This document shows, piece after piece, positions 16,000-16,188 of a stretch of 16,188 nucleotides of DNA. The notes under the pieces were generated by a model. The model made no database searches, was not told the DNA's origin, and saw only the letters and a list, made by a program, of their open reading frames with translations. The stretch lies in contig JBDKJS010000065.1 of NCBI GenBank assembly GCA_039806065.1, positions 1 through 16,188 on the forward strand, written 5' to 3'. Made by a program: the position numbers and the translations under genes. Every line of letters starts with the position of its first letter. Within the stretch, counting starts at the first letter, position 1. The DNA comes from JBDKJS01 sp039806065 (GTDB lineage Bacteria; Bacteroidota; Bacteroidia; AKYH767-A; 2013-40CM-41-45).

Positions 16000-16188
16000 A
16001 TTTCCAAATGCAATCAAACAGCGTAATAGGAGTGATTTTATCACTGCCATGCTGCCGAATAGGGCTTGGAGTTAAGGGGTGCTTTCTATCATTGGTCGTG
16101 GTGGGGTGAGAAAATCAGCACCGGTTTTGCGCAGCAAAAATTACCTTGTTTGATTGCGATTCTTTTGCCTACTTTTCTTCTAAAGAAA
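16000..16188. repeat. Probable dispersed non-coding repeat, cut by the window edge
   Basis: The segment has a 33-codon open frame on + (ATG at 16008, reading MQSNSVIGVILSLPCCRIGL and ending at a TGA near 16110), and on the - strand short overlapping frames such as LRKTGADFLTPPRPMIESTP, none of them gene length. I have the impression that near-identical peptides recur as spurious small proteins in many Bacteroidota genomes, which would mark a dispersed repeat; this is recall and not a search. The end shows TTTCTT / AAGAAA (16174-16179 / 16183-16188), half of a palindrome that may continue outside the window. Confidence 0.35.

Noticed and set aside
1..16188. CRISPR array, tRNA, rRNA, transposase or phage genes
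   Set aside because: No regularly spaced direct repeats, no cloverleaf-like sequence and no protein of these kinds was seen on either strand.

Overview
The window looks like chromosomal DNA of a member of the phylum Bacteroidota, probably a Chitinophagales/Sphingobacteriia-like lineage. The reasons are: a C-terminal sorting domain of the gliding-motility (CHU_C, type B) kind, a second sorting domain of type A, a PorP/SprF-family outer-membrane protein (all hallmarks of the type IX secretion system, T9SS), AT-rich DNA, little Shine-Dalgarno signal before starts, and two good TTG...TAnnTTTG promoters of the Bacteroidota type. The rank below phylum is inference.

Region 1 (1-4541, + strand) is a tightly packed polysaccharide-type operon: a nucleotidyltransferase-like/thymidylate-kinase-like fusion cut by the left edge of the window, a left-handed beta-helix acyltransferase that begins on the base after the previous stop, and a 765-residue protein made of two GT4 glycosyltransferase domains in tandem. 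Region 2 (4651-8860) is a surface-protein pair: a secreted six-bladed NHL propeller with Ig/PKD-like repeats and a type B T9SS signal, followed 4 bases later by a PorP/SprF barrel fused to thrombospondin-type-3 and OmpA domains, which probably anchors or helps secrete it. Region 3 (9009-11861) returns to glycan assembly: a DUF1972-type GT4 glycosyltransferase, a WecA/TagO-like polyprenyl-phosphate sugar-phosphate transferase that would start the lipid-linked glycan, and a small response-regulator receiver domain that ends in a transmembrane helix. Region 4 holds purD (+) and, convergent with it with no base between the stops, a secreted M14 zinc carboxypeptidase with a type A sorting domain (-). 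Region 5 (15571-16188) holds the carboxypeptidase promoter, several inverted repeats, and a right end that resembles a dispersed non-coding repeat; no convincing gene is visible there.

The least expected signal is non-coding. The intergenic DNA before the NHL/CHU_C gene and that before the DUF1972 glycosyltransferase share three near-identical blocks (10/10, 14/15 and 13/13 bases) in the same order, the first two with exactly the same 13-base spacing. This suggests a shared leader or operator that co-regulates the surface-adhesin and glycan-initiation units. The membrane-tailed receiver protein and the nucleotidyltransferase-kinase fusion are the most unusual protein architectures. No tRNA, rRNA, CRISPR array, transposase or prophage gene was seen.
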